Assembly: GCA_029891385.1 (NCBI GenBank)
Contig: JAIWQS010000179.1
Coordinates: 38,451 to 102,450, forward strand
Direction: 5' to 3'
Source of the DNA: Erythroxylum novogranatense
Lineage: Eukaryota > Streptophyta > Magnoliopsida > Malpighiales > Erythroxylaceae
DNA: 64,000 bases
Below are positions 41,975 through 53,014 of the stretch, piece by piece. Each line of letters begins with the position of its first letter. The stretch's first letter is position 1. A model generated the notes under the pieces. It had not been told where the DNA came from and did not search any database. It worked only from the letters and a program-made list of their open reading frames with translations. The translations under genes and the position numbers were made by a program.

Positions 41975-43777
41975 CTTAGTGCGACAACTAAGCAGATTGA
42001 TTACAACAACGATTGGATTGTCAATTCTGAATGCTCAAACCATATGACAGGTGACAAAGAAAAGTTACAAAATCTGAAAAAAAAAATACAAGGGAAGTTG
42101 TGTGGTTGTCACAACGAACAACTCAATGTTATCGATAGCTCATGTCGGTGATACGATAGTCTCTCCTCAATATAATGCTGATGAAATGCCACTACGAAAT
42201 GTCTACCATGTCCCAGGTATGAAGAAAAACTTTCTTTCGGTAGCACAGTTACATCTTTGGGTTACTTTGTTCTATTTGTCCCAAAAGATGTGAAGGTTTG
42301 TTATGATCTCAAGATTTCTTAAAGGCCAATTATGGAGGGACGAAGATCAGAATCAGTTTAATGATAGAGGAAACTGCATATGTAGACAAGACTCAGAGAA
42401 ATGAGACAACAAATTTATGGCATATGCAACTAGGCCACACCAGCTATCCAAAGCTAGATGTGAACATGACAAAGTCGATGTTGCAGGGAATTCCCTAACT
42501 TGCTATGAGAACTGACACAATTTGTGCAGGATGTCAATAAGAAAAAGCTCATCAATTACCATATGAGAAGTCTAGGTTTCAAGCAAAGGAGCCATTAGAG
42601 TTGATGCACTCCGAATATTTTGGACCTGTCAAGTAGACATCAATTAGCGGGATGAAGTATATAGTGACTTTCATTGATGATTTCTCAAGGTATGTTTGGG
42701 TTTATTTTACGAAGGAAAAATATGGTGTGTTTTCAAAGTTCAAAGAGTTCAAAGAAGCTACTGAAGCAGAACTTGCTGAAAGGATTTGTTATCTGCGCAC
42801 TAACAATGGAGAAGAGTATAACTCAAATGAGTTTACTCAATTCTTGTAGGACTACCTTATACGCCACCAGCTTACATGTGCTAACACACCGCAATAGAAT
42901 GGTGTGACTAAGAGGAAGAATAGGCATCTTGCAGAAATTTGTCGAAACATGCTTCATGTAAAAAAGGTATTGGGAAGGTTCTGGGCAAAGGCGATGACGA
43001 CAATAAGTTTTGTGATTAACAAGCTTCCTCAACAAAGGTTATGTTTTCTCTCAACCTTTGAAAAATTATGGAGCGTCAAACCTACTGTCAGCCATTTTCA
43101 TGTTTCTGATTGCTTATGCTATGTATTTGTTCCCGACCATTTACATAGCACGATGGATAAGAAGGTTGTCAGGCATATTTTTTTAGAATATGACAACCAA
43201 AGAAAGGGTTGGAGAGGTTGCGATCCTACAATAGGAAAGTGCTATGCATCGTGAAATGTAGTGTTTGATGAAACTTCTTTATGGTGGTCCCAAACTAGAG
43301 TCCTTTGTAGTCGTCTCAAATCTAATTGAGTCTAGGTGATGATGATGACAACGAATAAGGCGTGACTCAAGCTCCTTGGCAAACTGGTGTGTATCAACAA
43401 CCAAGTGAAGAAGGCGAGCACAGTGGAGCAAAAACACTGACTCTGTCAAGAAGATCAACAAGAGTTAGAAAGCTCAAACCTCAAATACACCAATGCTGCA
43501 ATAGTACAAAAAGTAGAAGAAACAGAGCCAGGGACATTTGAGGAAGCATTTCAAAGTTCGGAATGGACTAAAGCTATGGAAGAAGAAATTGTTGCAATGA
43601 AGCAGAATCAGACTTGGAAGATTGTGCCAAAGCTAAAAGATGTGAAGGCTATTTCTTGTGAATTCACAAAATATAGCTTGGCACCAATGAATCAGTTGAG
43701 AGACACAAAGCTTGCTTGGTATCTCGAGGATTTTGTCAACAATATGGACTAGACTATGAAGAAACATTTAGTCCAGT
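41975..43777 (+). pseudogene. copia-B protease, integrase and RT start
   Basis: Protease: [19 protein letters not shown] (about 42015-42070). Then a MKKNFLSVAQ block (42102-42293), the GAG-pre-integrase motif LWHMQLGHTSYPKLD and the integrase core. All three integrase catalytic residues are changed: HSEYFGP (D to E), RTNNGEEY (D to N) and TKRKNRHLAE (E to K). Several stops are present, for example PQ*NGV. The RT start has FEEAFQSSEWTKAMEEEIVA and MKQNQTWKIVPK, then the last block before the insertion. The element is long dead. Confidence 0.8.
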
Positions 43778-44239
43778 ATAAAAGATTTGATAAAGCCCAA
43801 CTGTCAACTCGTGTTTTCAGTAGTAAAGTGGTATCAGAGTGTCCAGGTATGGGACTGGATTGCCCCCACGTCTCGTGTTAGAGTTGCAACACATCCATTG
43901 CTTCTGATCTCGTCTCGAGGCGAGTTAAAACGAGGTCCTAGCAAAAGCGTAATGGGTATAAAAGGTTTGATAACGCCTTACTGTCAACATGTGATTTCAA
44001 TAGCAAAGATGGTATAAAAGGTTTGATAACGCCCTACCATCAACATGTGTTTTCAGTAGCAAAGTGGTATCAGAGCGTCCAGGTATGGGACTGGATTGTC
44101 CCCATATCTTGTGTTCGAGTTGCAGCACATTCACTACTTCCGATCTCGGGGCGAGTTGAAACGAGGTTCCAGCGAAAGCGTGGTGGGTATAAAAGGTTTG
44201 ATAATGCCCTACTGACAATACGTGTTTTAAGTATAAAAG
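43778..44239 (+). repeat. Tandem tRNA-like (SINE-like) repeats between 56-bp direct repeats
   Basis: The 462-bp block holds two long and two short copies of a unit that starts TATAAAAGGTTTGATAACGC, at 43777, 43958, 44010 and 44189. The long copies carry a motif like a tRNA-gene A box (TAGCAAAGTGGTATCAGAGC) and, about 40 bp on, one like a B box (TGTTCGAGTTGC). These are the internal RNA polymerase III promoter parts of tRNA-derived SINEs. The block lies within copia-B RT and is bounded by an exact 56-bp repeat of the host sequence (43722-43777 and 44240-44295). Confidence 0.6.
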
Positions 44240-44562
44240 TCTCGAGGATTTTGTCAACAATATGGACTAGACTATGAAGAAACATTTAGTCCAGTTGCAA
44301 AACTCTCAACTGTATAAGTTCTTTTAACATTCCTGGCAAAAATTAGAATTTGTGACAGATGGATGTGAAGAATGCATTTTTTCATAGTGAATTAGATCGC
44401 AAGATTTACAGGCTTCAGTTAGTGGGTTTTCATAATGAAGATCACCTTGAATAGGTGTGCAAGTTGCTCAAGGCTTTATAAGGGTTGAAGCAAGCACCGA
44501 GAGCCTCATACTATAAAATTGCTGAATTTTTAATCCACAATAGTTATTTTGTGGTACCTATG
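44240..44562 (+). pseudogene. copia-B reverse transcriptase, middle part
   Basis: Encodes, with stops and shifts, DVKNAFFHSELDRKIYRLQL, then VCKLLKAL*GLKQAPRASYY and IAEFLIHNSY. It is interrupted at 44563 by a minus-strand copia and resumes at 49049. Confidence 0.75.
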
Positions 44563-44773
44563 TGTTGGGAAAGAAGCAGGTCTAACACATGCAACAATCA
44601 ATCAATAGATCTTTCCCCACTTGAATGAATCTATTAGGAGTAATAATGAGAAAAATTGGCAACAAAAAAAATTCATTAGCAATTCAAAAATTAACCCTAA
44701 TGGGTTAAAAATAAAATGGGCTTTAAAAAACATTTATGGGTTTTACCACATAGGAGGGAACCAAAACCCAACA
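44563..44773 (-). repeat. 3' LTR of the compact copia
   Basis: 211 bp, equal in length to the LTR at 48838-49048, with a few differences (for example AAGCAGGTCTAAC against AAGCGGGTCTAAT). Confidence 0.88.
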
Positions 44774-44790
44774 ATTCTCCCCCTTCCTGA

Positions 44791-45468
44791 CTATGTGGAG
44801 GAGGTTGCCAAACCGGCACTTAATCGACAAACTTCAAATTTCATTCTTGATAGAGCTTTTGTGCACATATCAGCACCATTATCATTAGTATGAATCTTTT
44901 CAAGCTCAACAGACTTAGAATCCAAAACATCACGAATCCAATGATACCTCACATCAATATGTTTGGATCTACCATGAAAAGTAGGATTTTTACCCAGATG
45001 AATAGCACTCTGGCTATCACAAAACAGAACATACCTCTTCTGTGTAAACCCGAGCTCATTCATAAGCTTCTTCATCAACAATAACTCGTTACATGCTTCA
45101 GTGTCTGCAATGAATTCAGCCTCTGTAGTAGACAAAGTAATACATTTTTGCAATCTAGATTGTCATGCCATAGCTCCCCCTGCAAAGGTAATCAAATAGT
45201 TAGAAGTAGATTTTCTTGAATCAATATCTCCAGCCATATCAGAATCTATGTAACCACAAAGCATAGGCTTTTGAGTCCCATAACACAACTTCAAACTTGA
45301 AGTGTCACGGAGATATCTTAAAATCCACTTTACTACATTCCAATGCTCCTTTCCTGGATTAGAAAGAAATCTACTAACAGTACCAATTGCATGAGCTATA
45401 TCTGGTCTAGTACAAACCATGGCATACATCAAACTTCCTACTGCAGATGCATAAGGAACCTTTTGCAT
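44791..45468 (-). pseudogene. Compact copia RNase H (two frames)
   Basis: 45468-45163 has ASAVGSLMYAMVCTRPDIAH and GYIDSDMAGDIDSRKSTSNY; 45153-44791 has TLSTTEAEFIADTEACNELL and LFCDSQSAIHLGKNPTFHGR, ending in MCTKALSRMKFE. These are the D, E and D motifs of copia RNase H. One stop or shift near 45160 separates them. Confidence 0.8.
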
Positions 45469-45480
45469 GTGTTCTTTATC

Positions 45481-46340
45481 TTACTCACTAGAAGGAGATT
45501 GCTTCAAACTCAATCTAAGAGATGGAGAAAGAGGTGTACTTACAGCCTTAGCCATAGTCATATTGAACCGATGTAGTACCTTCTCAATGTACTTCTCTTG
45601 TGAAAGCCATAACTTCTTACACTTTCTATCACGAATGACTCTTATGCCAAGAATCTGCTTTGCTAGCCCCAAATCCTTCATAGCAAAGGACTTGCTCAAC
45701 TCTTTCTTCAAATTCGCAATTCTGGAAGAGTTAGGACCTACAATAAGCATGTCATCAACATATAACAACAAAATGATAAAATCATTGTCAGAAAATTTTT
45801 GCACAAAAACACAATGATCAGAAGTAGTCTTCTTGTAGCCTTGCTGGACCATAAAAGACTCAAACTTCTTATACCATTGTCTTGGTGCTTGCTTCAAACC
45901 ATACAAGCTCTTCTTTAATTTGCAAACATAACCTTCTTTTCCCTTCACCACAAAGCCTTTAGGCTGCTCCATATAAATCTCCTCTTCTAAGTCGCCATGG
46001 AGGAAAGCAGTTTTTACATCCATCTACTCAATCTCTAAATCAAGAGTTGCAGTCAAACCCAAAATGGCTCGAATTGAAGACATCTTGACCACTGGTGAGA
46101 AAATCTCCTCAAAATCAATCCCCTTTTTTCTGACTGAAGCTCTTAACAACTAATTTGGCTTTATACCGTAGAGATGATGAATTCTCTTCTTGCTTCACCC
46201 TGTAGATCCACCAATTCTTCAAGGCTTTTCTATCTTTGGGAAGCTTAACTAGTTCAAAGGTCTCATTATCATACAAAGATTACATTTCATCTTTCATAGT
46301 TACAACCCATTTCACCTTTTCCTCACTCTTAATAACTTCT
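45481..46340 (-). pseudogene. Compact copia reverse transcriptase
   Basis: The open part 46023-45481 starts MDVKTAFLHGDLEEEIYMEQ and contains SLYGLKQAPRQWYKKF and LLLYVDDMLIVG (intact YVDD). The earlier part, with the LVVKSFSQKKGIDFEEIFSP-type sequence, lies at about 46024-46340 on the minus strand and is shifted or stopped (a TAG just upstream of 46023). Confidence 0.8.
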
Positions 46341-46528
46341 TGGTAGCATTCAGGCTCCTCTGCATCTGTTAACAGCACATACTCACTAGATGAATACCTA
46401 GTAGATGGTATGCGATCTCTAGTAGACCTCCTGAGTGGAAATTCGTGTTCTTCACCAAGTACCTCATATTGATCATCAGTTGCATCATTTACAGGAATAT
46501 CAACCTCATTTGTATCTTGAGTGTTATC

Positions 46529-47606
46529 CTAAAGATCAACCTGATGTTCCACATCAACTGTATCAGGTGTAGGAGCTGAAGGAACTGGATCTAAATCAAC
46601 CAAACCTTGAATTTGAGGCTTTCGTTTTACTATTTTGCTAATATCTCCAATAGTCTGATCTTCTGCAAAGACTGCATCACGACTTCTGACAAGCTTCTTC
46701 TCAACAGGGTCATAACACCGGTAGCCATACTCATCCTGACCATAGCCAATGAAGATACACTGTCTTGTTTTGGAATCTAGATTGGATCTTTCATCTTTAG
46801 GAACATGAACAAAACATTTGCAACCAAATACCCGCAAATGGTCATAGGAAGGCTTTCTACCATACCAGAATCTATCAGGAACATCATTCTGCAAAGCAGT
46901 AGTAGGAGTTAGATTAATAACATGTGTAACTGTATATAATGCCTCACCCCAAAAAGAATTAGGTAGTTTGGCATTTGAAAGTACACTTCTAACTCTCTCC
47001 ATCAAAGTTCTATTCATCCTTTCTGCCAAGCCATTCAGTTGTGGAGTCTTAGGAGGTGTCTTTTGGTGTCTAATACCATGCTCTCTACAATATGAATCAA
47101 AAGGCCCGCAGTATTCTCCTCCATTATCTGTGCGAACACATTTCAGCTTCTTGCTTGTTTCTCTCTCAGCATAAGCATTCTTTAAATGCACCAAGTACTT
47201 GATCTTTCGTTTTCAAAATAGGAACCCAAAGCTTCCTTGAGTGGTCATCAATAAAAGTTACAAAATATTGTGCACCACCAAATGACTTTTCATTCAAAGG
47301 ACCACACACATCTGAGTGTACCAACTCAAGTAACTCCTCCTTCCTGGAAGGAGGATGATGTTTAAAGGACACCATTTTTTGTTTTCCAGCCAAGCAATGA
47401 ACACAAGTGTCTAACTCTCCACCTTTCAAACCAGAAAGAAAATTCTTCTTAGCTAGAATATTCAGTCCCTTCTCACTGATGTGACCTAACCTCTTGTGCC
47501 ATAAATCTGAAGAGCCATCACTCTCAACTGCATTCACAAGATTTGTAGGGATTGTAGTTTGTAACCAATACAAGCCTGAAGCTCTAAACCCTCTAGCCAC
47601 AATCAA
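46529..47606 (-). pseudogene. Compact copia integrase (two overlapping frames)
   Basis: 47606-47166 has LWHKRLGHISEKGLNILAKK, LVHSDVCGPLNEKSFGGAQY and VTFIDDHSRKLW. 47194-46529 has VRTDNGGEYCGPFDSYCREH, QLNGLAERMNRTLMERVRSV and DHLRVFGCKCFVHVPKDERS. The D, D, E triad (HSDVCGP, RTDNGGEY, GLAERMNR) is complete. A frameshift at about 47180 is the only break in the core. Confidence 0.82.
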
Positions 47607-48780
47607 GGACCCTTTATATATATCGTGCCTTGCTCAAACAAATTTGTGCCATATCCATCACGATACAAATTTTCACAAGAAATCAAATTCAACCTTACAT
47701 CTGGTGCATGCTTAACATTCTTAAGCACCAACTTCATTCCAAGGTTGGTCTCCACAGTTACAGTGCCAATGCCTACTACTTTGGATACAGTTTCATTACC
47801 CATCCGTAAAATTCCACAATCACCAGGAGTATAGGATGTGAAGAGTTCTGAAGCAACATGATGTGCAGCACCACTATCAAGTACCCAAAGAATATTATTG
47901 CTATCAACATTAATCATATCTCCATCATGAACAACTGCTAAATCAACTGAAGTAGCAACAGCAACCCGATCATTGTTATCATCATTTCCCTTCTTTTCTT
48001 GCTTGCCTTTGTCACCCTTGTTGTCTCTCTTCCATTTAAAACAGTATTTCTTGATGTGCCCCATTTTACCACAATAATTGCATTCAAGGTTCTTATACCT
48101 CGACTTTGATTTACTCCTGGTCTTGCCTCTATTACTATGATCTTGACTTTTGCTTTTACTTCTCCCCCTACTTTCAGTAACCAAAATATCTGACTGTGAT
48201 GTAGAAGTCCCCTGAGTTCTCCTTCTCACTTCTTCATTCAGAACACTATTCTTCACATACTGCATGGTTACAATACCATCAGGAGCAGAATTTGTCAAAG
48301 ATACTTTGAAGTTCTCCCAAGAATCAGGGAGTGTATTCAACAAACAAAGTCCCACAATGTCCTCATCAAATTTCACACCCATGCCGGATAACCGATCAAA
48401 GATACCCTGAAATTCATTCACATGGTCAAGAACTGAACTCCCTTCTTTGTACTACAAACGTATAGCTTGATTAAGCAAGAATAACTTGTTATTGCCAGTT
48501 TTAGAAGCATACAAATATTCAAGTTTCTCCCACAAAGTCTTGGCATGTGTATCATTGACAATATGATTCAATACATTATCCTCAACTCATTGTCTAATAA
48601 AGCCACATACTTGTTGATGCTCAAACTCTCATTCTTCATTAGACTTAGACTCAGGCTTAGTAGTAGCAAATACAGGCAAATGCAACTTCTTTAAAAATAG
48701 AAGATCTTTCATCTTTCCTTTCCAAGTGTGATAGTTTGTGCTATCCAAACAGATCATTTTACTCATATTTACCTCCATCA
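47603..48780 (-). pseudogene. Compact copia Gag and protease
   Basis: 48421-47603 is open for 272 codons. It contains the Gag helix region (LNTLPDSWENFKVSLTNSAP), a Ser/Lys-rich stretch, the zinc knuckle CNYCGKMGHIKKYC, and the aspartic protease site WVLDSGAAHHVASELF. The N-terminal part of Gag (about 48780-48425, starting near MSKMICLDSTNYHTWKGKMK) is on the same strand with stops. Gag packages the RNA; the protease cleaves Gag-Pol. Confidence 0.8.
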
Positions 48781-48837
48781 TTCAAACAAGCAAAAATAGA
48801 CCCAATTAACAAATTTAACTAAGCTCTGATATCACTG

Positions 48838-49048
48838 TGTTGGGAAAGAAGCGGGTCTAATACACGCAACAATCAATCAATAAATCTTTCCCCACTTGAA
48901 TGCATCTATTAGGAGTAATAATGAGAAAAATTGGCAGCAAAAAAAAATCATTAGCAATGCAAAAATTAACCCTAATGGGTTAAAAATAAAATGGACTTTA
49001 AAAAACATTTATGAGTTTTACCACATAAGAGGGAACCCAAACCCAACA
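48838..49048 (-). repeat. 5' LTR of the compact copia
   Basis: 211 bp, TG...CA. It abuts the CTATG duplication on its outer side and the ATATCAGAGC primer site (coding strand) on its inner side, at 48821-48833. Confidence 0.88.
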
Positions 49049-49424
49049 CTATGGATTCAAGTATGTTTGATAGAGTTAATGGAGGAAAACTAGCCTTTGT
49101 GTTAAGTATATGTGGATGATTTAATTATAACAAGTGATTGTGAAGAAGAAATCCACCAAACCAAGAAGAATTTGTCAATTCATTTTTAGATGAAAGAACT
49201 TGGTCAACTCAAGGTTTTTTTTGATCTAGAGGTTGATTGCACTCAAAAAGAAATATTTCTTCATCCATAAAACTATTCCAAAGACTTGCTAAAAAAGTCT
49301 AGAATGCTTAAATGCAAGTCAATTTCAATACCAATGGAGCCAAATGTCAAAATGTATGCTCACAAAGGGAAAATTTTGGAGATTGTGACTATGTATCAAC
49401 AACTGGTGGGTAGCTTGATCTATT
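49049..49424 (+). pseudogene. copia-B reverse transcriptase, last part
   Basis: Resumes after the compact copia with a YVDDLIITSD-type active site (about 49105-49140), then MLKCKSISIPMEPNVKMYAH and QQLVGSLIYL, and is cut by the LTR at 49425. The continuation is not in the window. Confidence 0.75.
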
Positions 49425-51027
49425 TGTTGGTTTATGCCCTACAACCAATCGATTTGATTGTAGTTTAGTGACAATTATTTAAAAGTCATTCTTTATCTTG
49501 TACATGTTTAGATGTATATGATAAAGTCCATGGGATAATTTTACATTGCAAATGAAATTATAATGAGATTATAATTATGAGATTCATATTGCATTCATGA
49601 ATTATTCCTAAAATGTTCCTAGTCATTGTTCTATTAAGATTGGGCATTAATAGAACGTAAAAAGACTAGCACACGTTTTGTTTTTCCTTATGAAGGAAGT
49701 AGTCGATCTCATAGGCTAAAGTATAGGGATACTTAAACAAACGTATGGGTGCTTGTTAGAGAACAAGTTCACTGAACAGACCCGATAAGAGAAATCCATT
49801 TGGAACATTACTTGTATGTCTATGGAATTCTCATTGTGATGATTGTATAAGTGATCCTTTGACTTGAGATCATCAAAGTTATCTTGTATGGGGATTGTTA
49901 TGTTTTGATACTACTCGTGATCTATAAAGGTCGTTTAAACGGTAGTCATTGGATATAGCATGAACTGTATGGAGATAGTTGAATGATTAAGATAGGATTC
50001 ATCACCCTAAAGTAATTAGGGAGAATGTTTCGTTGTTCTCAATTAATATTGATTCGAAAAATCCTTGGCCAAGGTGGAATGATATTTTGTAAACAGTTTA
50101 CAAATATCATTAATTGAATCAATAGCTAATGGCGGAGAACTAATATAATTAAACTCAAAATAGAGTAGACATTAATTACATGCTCTATGTCTAATTAGAA
50201 CATTAGTTGATGAAATGATTGAATTATACGAAAAAATCATGCACAGAAAGGTTAGTCAAAACCACTTTGACATTCCTAAATATTTGGGTGGTCATGATGC
50301 ATTGCTAGACGCCAATCTTGATTTATGATTATAAATTGTTTAATTGGAGAATTAAAGATAAATTAAAAGGAGTTTTAATTTATCTAATTCTAATTATGAA
50401 TTAGAATTATAATTTATAATCATTGCCAACATATTTGAAAATCTAATGGGTCACACATATAGAATGGGTTGAAGAGAGGAAAATTAATTTAATCGGGACT
50501 TGATTGTAAAGTTTGAGAAACTTTATGATTAAATATTAGATATTTAATGAATAAGGATCAATATAAGATATTGAATCTTATTTGGGCATAATTAGTATTT
50601 AATTAGAATTATTTGTAATTCTAATTAAAGTTTAATTGAAATTAGTTTTTAATTTCAATTAAATTACCCAAACGTCCAAAGCTTATTATAAATAGGCTTA
50701 AGCTCTATGTAACTAGCACTTCATGCTTAACCCTCTCTGTAAAAGTTACAGAGGTCTCTCAACCTGTTCTGTGGATACTGTTAGAGACCGGACACTTATG
50801 CGGCTACGGTGGTTGAGACGGATCGGTTTCAGAAACGGATCGAGAGATATATCAAGATAAAGATCGAGCTTTAGAATAAGGTACGAATTAAATTCCGCTT
50901 TGTTATGATTCGTGTTAATCATTTTATAAAATAAATAGATCTTGATTTTTGGGAAATCAAAAATCACGAAAAAGTTTCGTGATTATTCCGCTACGGTCGA
51001 ATCGGATCCAGTCCTAATTTCCCAACA
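49425..51027 (+). repeat. 5' LTR of a copia element that runs off the right edge
   Basis: 1603 bp, starting TGTTGGTTTATGCCC and ending TTTCCCAACA. It is followed directly by the Met-tRNA primer site TGGTATCAGAGC (51029-51040), which fixes both the end and the plus orientation. The left target copy is probably CTATT (49420-49424). Confidence 0.85.
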
Positions 51028-53014
51028 ATGGTATCAGAGCAGGATTTTATTTTTATAATTTGATTAAACTGTTTGATTGTTATTGAGTGAAATTTGGAAT
51101 TGAATTGCAAAAGGTTTGTAATTAATGTCTGAAAAGTGTTTCAGATTAAAACCGAATAAAACCTATAACCAATTGATTAATAATCTGGGTATTTTGGCAT
51201 GCAATTTGTTGCTTGTTTTCTGGGTTTTGGCATTCGGAATAAATATCTGTTTACGGAATAAAAGGAGACGTCTCATGGTTAAGAAAAGAGACGTGGTTTT
51301 GGGATAGAGAAGTGGTGGCTCTCTTGGTAGAGATGACATAACTATCTTTGACTTCTTTTCCTTCGAATCCTAGCTGGCCAAGACATGTTCTCTTCACGGT
51401 CCTTGTCTATGGTTCTCTGTAAATCTGTAAGCTGTGACCGCCATTGTCCAACATATTAAGCGACTATTTTACCACAATAGTTTAAGCTTTTGTATGAGGC
51501 CAATTTAATTAGTTTTTATATATTTTCTAACACATTCCCTCAAGTGAAAGTTCTTTGGGCTTGAAATTTACACAGGCCTACTTTATCTTGTGCTTAATTT
51601 AATTAGAATAGGTGGGTCTACAATAGCTTAAACTTTTGTGTGAGACCAACTTAATTAGTTTTTATATATTCTCTAACACAACATATATTAGGGGGCAACT
51701 ATGAATTAATCAATTCATGGACTCTGTCTTGTTCTTTATTACATCACTGGTGATGGTGGCGTTAACTTGACAGTGGTGGCTAGGTTTTCTTTAGTTTGAA
51801 GAAGGATATGTTTGGCTATGTATTTCTTATCCTAATTTATAATAGCTTATTCTAGTCCTAGAATAAGACTTGCTTGATATTAGATTATAGTAATCTAATA
51901 TTTAGTTTGGAATAAAGTATTCTAACACTTATTCTAAATATGATTTTAAAATTATTTTAAAATTCAAAATCAATTCAAATTAACATAATTATTTTTCTTA
52001 ATTTGATTAAGATTAATAATTATATTGATTCTTAATTAATTTTAGAAATGTAGTTTCTAAAATTAGAATTAATTAGTTTCAATTAGATTGAAATTAATTA
52101 ATTAGAAAAGTAGTTTCTAAAATTAGAATTAATTAGTTTCAATTAGATTGAAGTTAATTAATTAGAAAAATAGCTTCTAAAATAAGGATTAATTAGTTTC
52201 AATTAGATTGAAATTAATTAATTAGACTTCTTAAAATTGAGAAAATTGTTTTCTCAAATAATTAAGAAAGATGATTCTTAATTAAATTATTTATTTCAAT
52301 TTGATTGAGATAAATTAAATTTCAAGTTTTATTTGTTTAGAGAATTGTTATTTAATCTATTTAGAAATTGTTTCTTTATTTATGAATAATAAGTTTCTTG
52401 ATATTTAGATAAAGTATTTTCTTGATTAAATTTTGAAAAGTGTTTTCATTTATTAATTAAGAAAATGTGCTTTTTAATATTTTGAAAATAGTTTTCTAAC
52501 TTATTAAAGAAAGGTTTTCTAATTAGTCAAGAAATAATTCTCCAAATAAATAATATATAATAACTTTCTTAATTAAATTTAAAAATGTTTTATCTAATTT
52601 TGAAAGTAGTTTCCTTTTAATATTAGAAAATAGTTTTCTAATTAAGGGATAGTAATTTTAATGAGATTAGAAATAGTGATTTCTAATTAGATTATAAATA
52701 GTTTTCTAATTGGATTAGAATGTGTTACTTATATAATTTTGAAAAGATGTTTTCTAAATTATAATAAGTAAGAAGAATAATTTATTGAAAATTGTTTTCA
52801 ATTAAATTATTATTAAAGGAGTCAAGAAAAATTGAAATAGTTCCCAATTAGATTTGAAAATTGTTTTCAAATCAAATTAAATTCTATTTGGAATAGGAAT
52901 TTAATTTATTTAGGAATCAATGGTATTAATCTAATTTAAGTTTTTCAAGGAGTTGGAAATGTTATTTTAGATTATGAAGATTAATAACTAGAATAAAACG
53001 AAGCTTGATGTTTT
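51028..53014 (+). other. Leader of the outer copia, first part (AT-rich, no gene)
   Basis: After the primer site the sequence is AT-rich with no long open frame. 52040-52240 holds several near-copies of a block with TTCTAAAATTAGAATTAATTAGTTTCAATTAGATTGAAATTAATTAATTAGA-like content. The leader continues at 62661 after an inserted copia. Confidence 0.6.
52030..52240. repeat. About 60-bp AT-rich tandem repeat in the leader
   Basis: Units beginning TAGTTTCTAAAATTAGAATT recur at about 52049, 52109 and 52169, period 60 bp, with the shared part AATTAGTTTCAATTAGATTG. Three units are clear. Confidence 0.75.

Larger units (their letters stand above)
44563..49048 (-). mobile_element. Complete compact Ty1/copia element
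   Basis: TGTTGGGA...CCCAACA, flanked by a perfect 5-bp duplication CTATG (44558-44562 and 49049-49053), 4486 bp. Both LTRs are 211 bp (44563-44773 and 48838-49048). The primer site next to the 5' LTR reads ATATCAGAGC on the coding strand (Met-tRNA type, slightly changed). The polypurine tract GGAAGGGGGAGAA (coding strand) precedes the 3' LTR. Gag-pol on the minus strand is interrupted by only a few shifts and stops, so it is the youngest-looking small element here. It resembles TNT1-type copias. Confidence 0.9.
38596..49424 (+). mobile_element. copia-B, copy 2, broken into segments by later insertions
   Basis: An old copia element, found in pieces: LTR end, primer site and gag start (38596-39354); gag zinc-knuckle part (40147-40586); protease, integrase and RT start (41975-43777); RT middle (44240-44562); RT end (49049-49424). 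The gaps are an unassigned 0.8-kb block, a 1.39-kb block between 36-bp direct repeats, a 0.46-kb tRNA-like block between 56-bp direct repeats, and a complete copia (44563-49048). It is then cut by the LTR at 49425. The LTR ends CCAACA at 38810 and the primer site TGGTATCAAAGC starts at 38814. Its start, with the LRR gene before it, is duplicated in copy 1. Confidence 0.8.

Noticed and set aside
43820..43900. A functional tRNA gene
   Set aside because: A-box-like and B-box-like sequences are present, but I could not form a full cloverleaf or find a clear anticodon arm, and the unit is repeated in tandem. It is called tRNA-like only.
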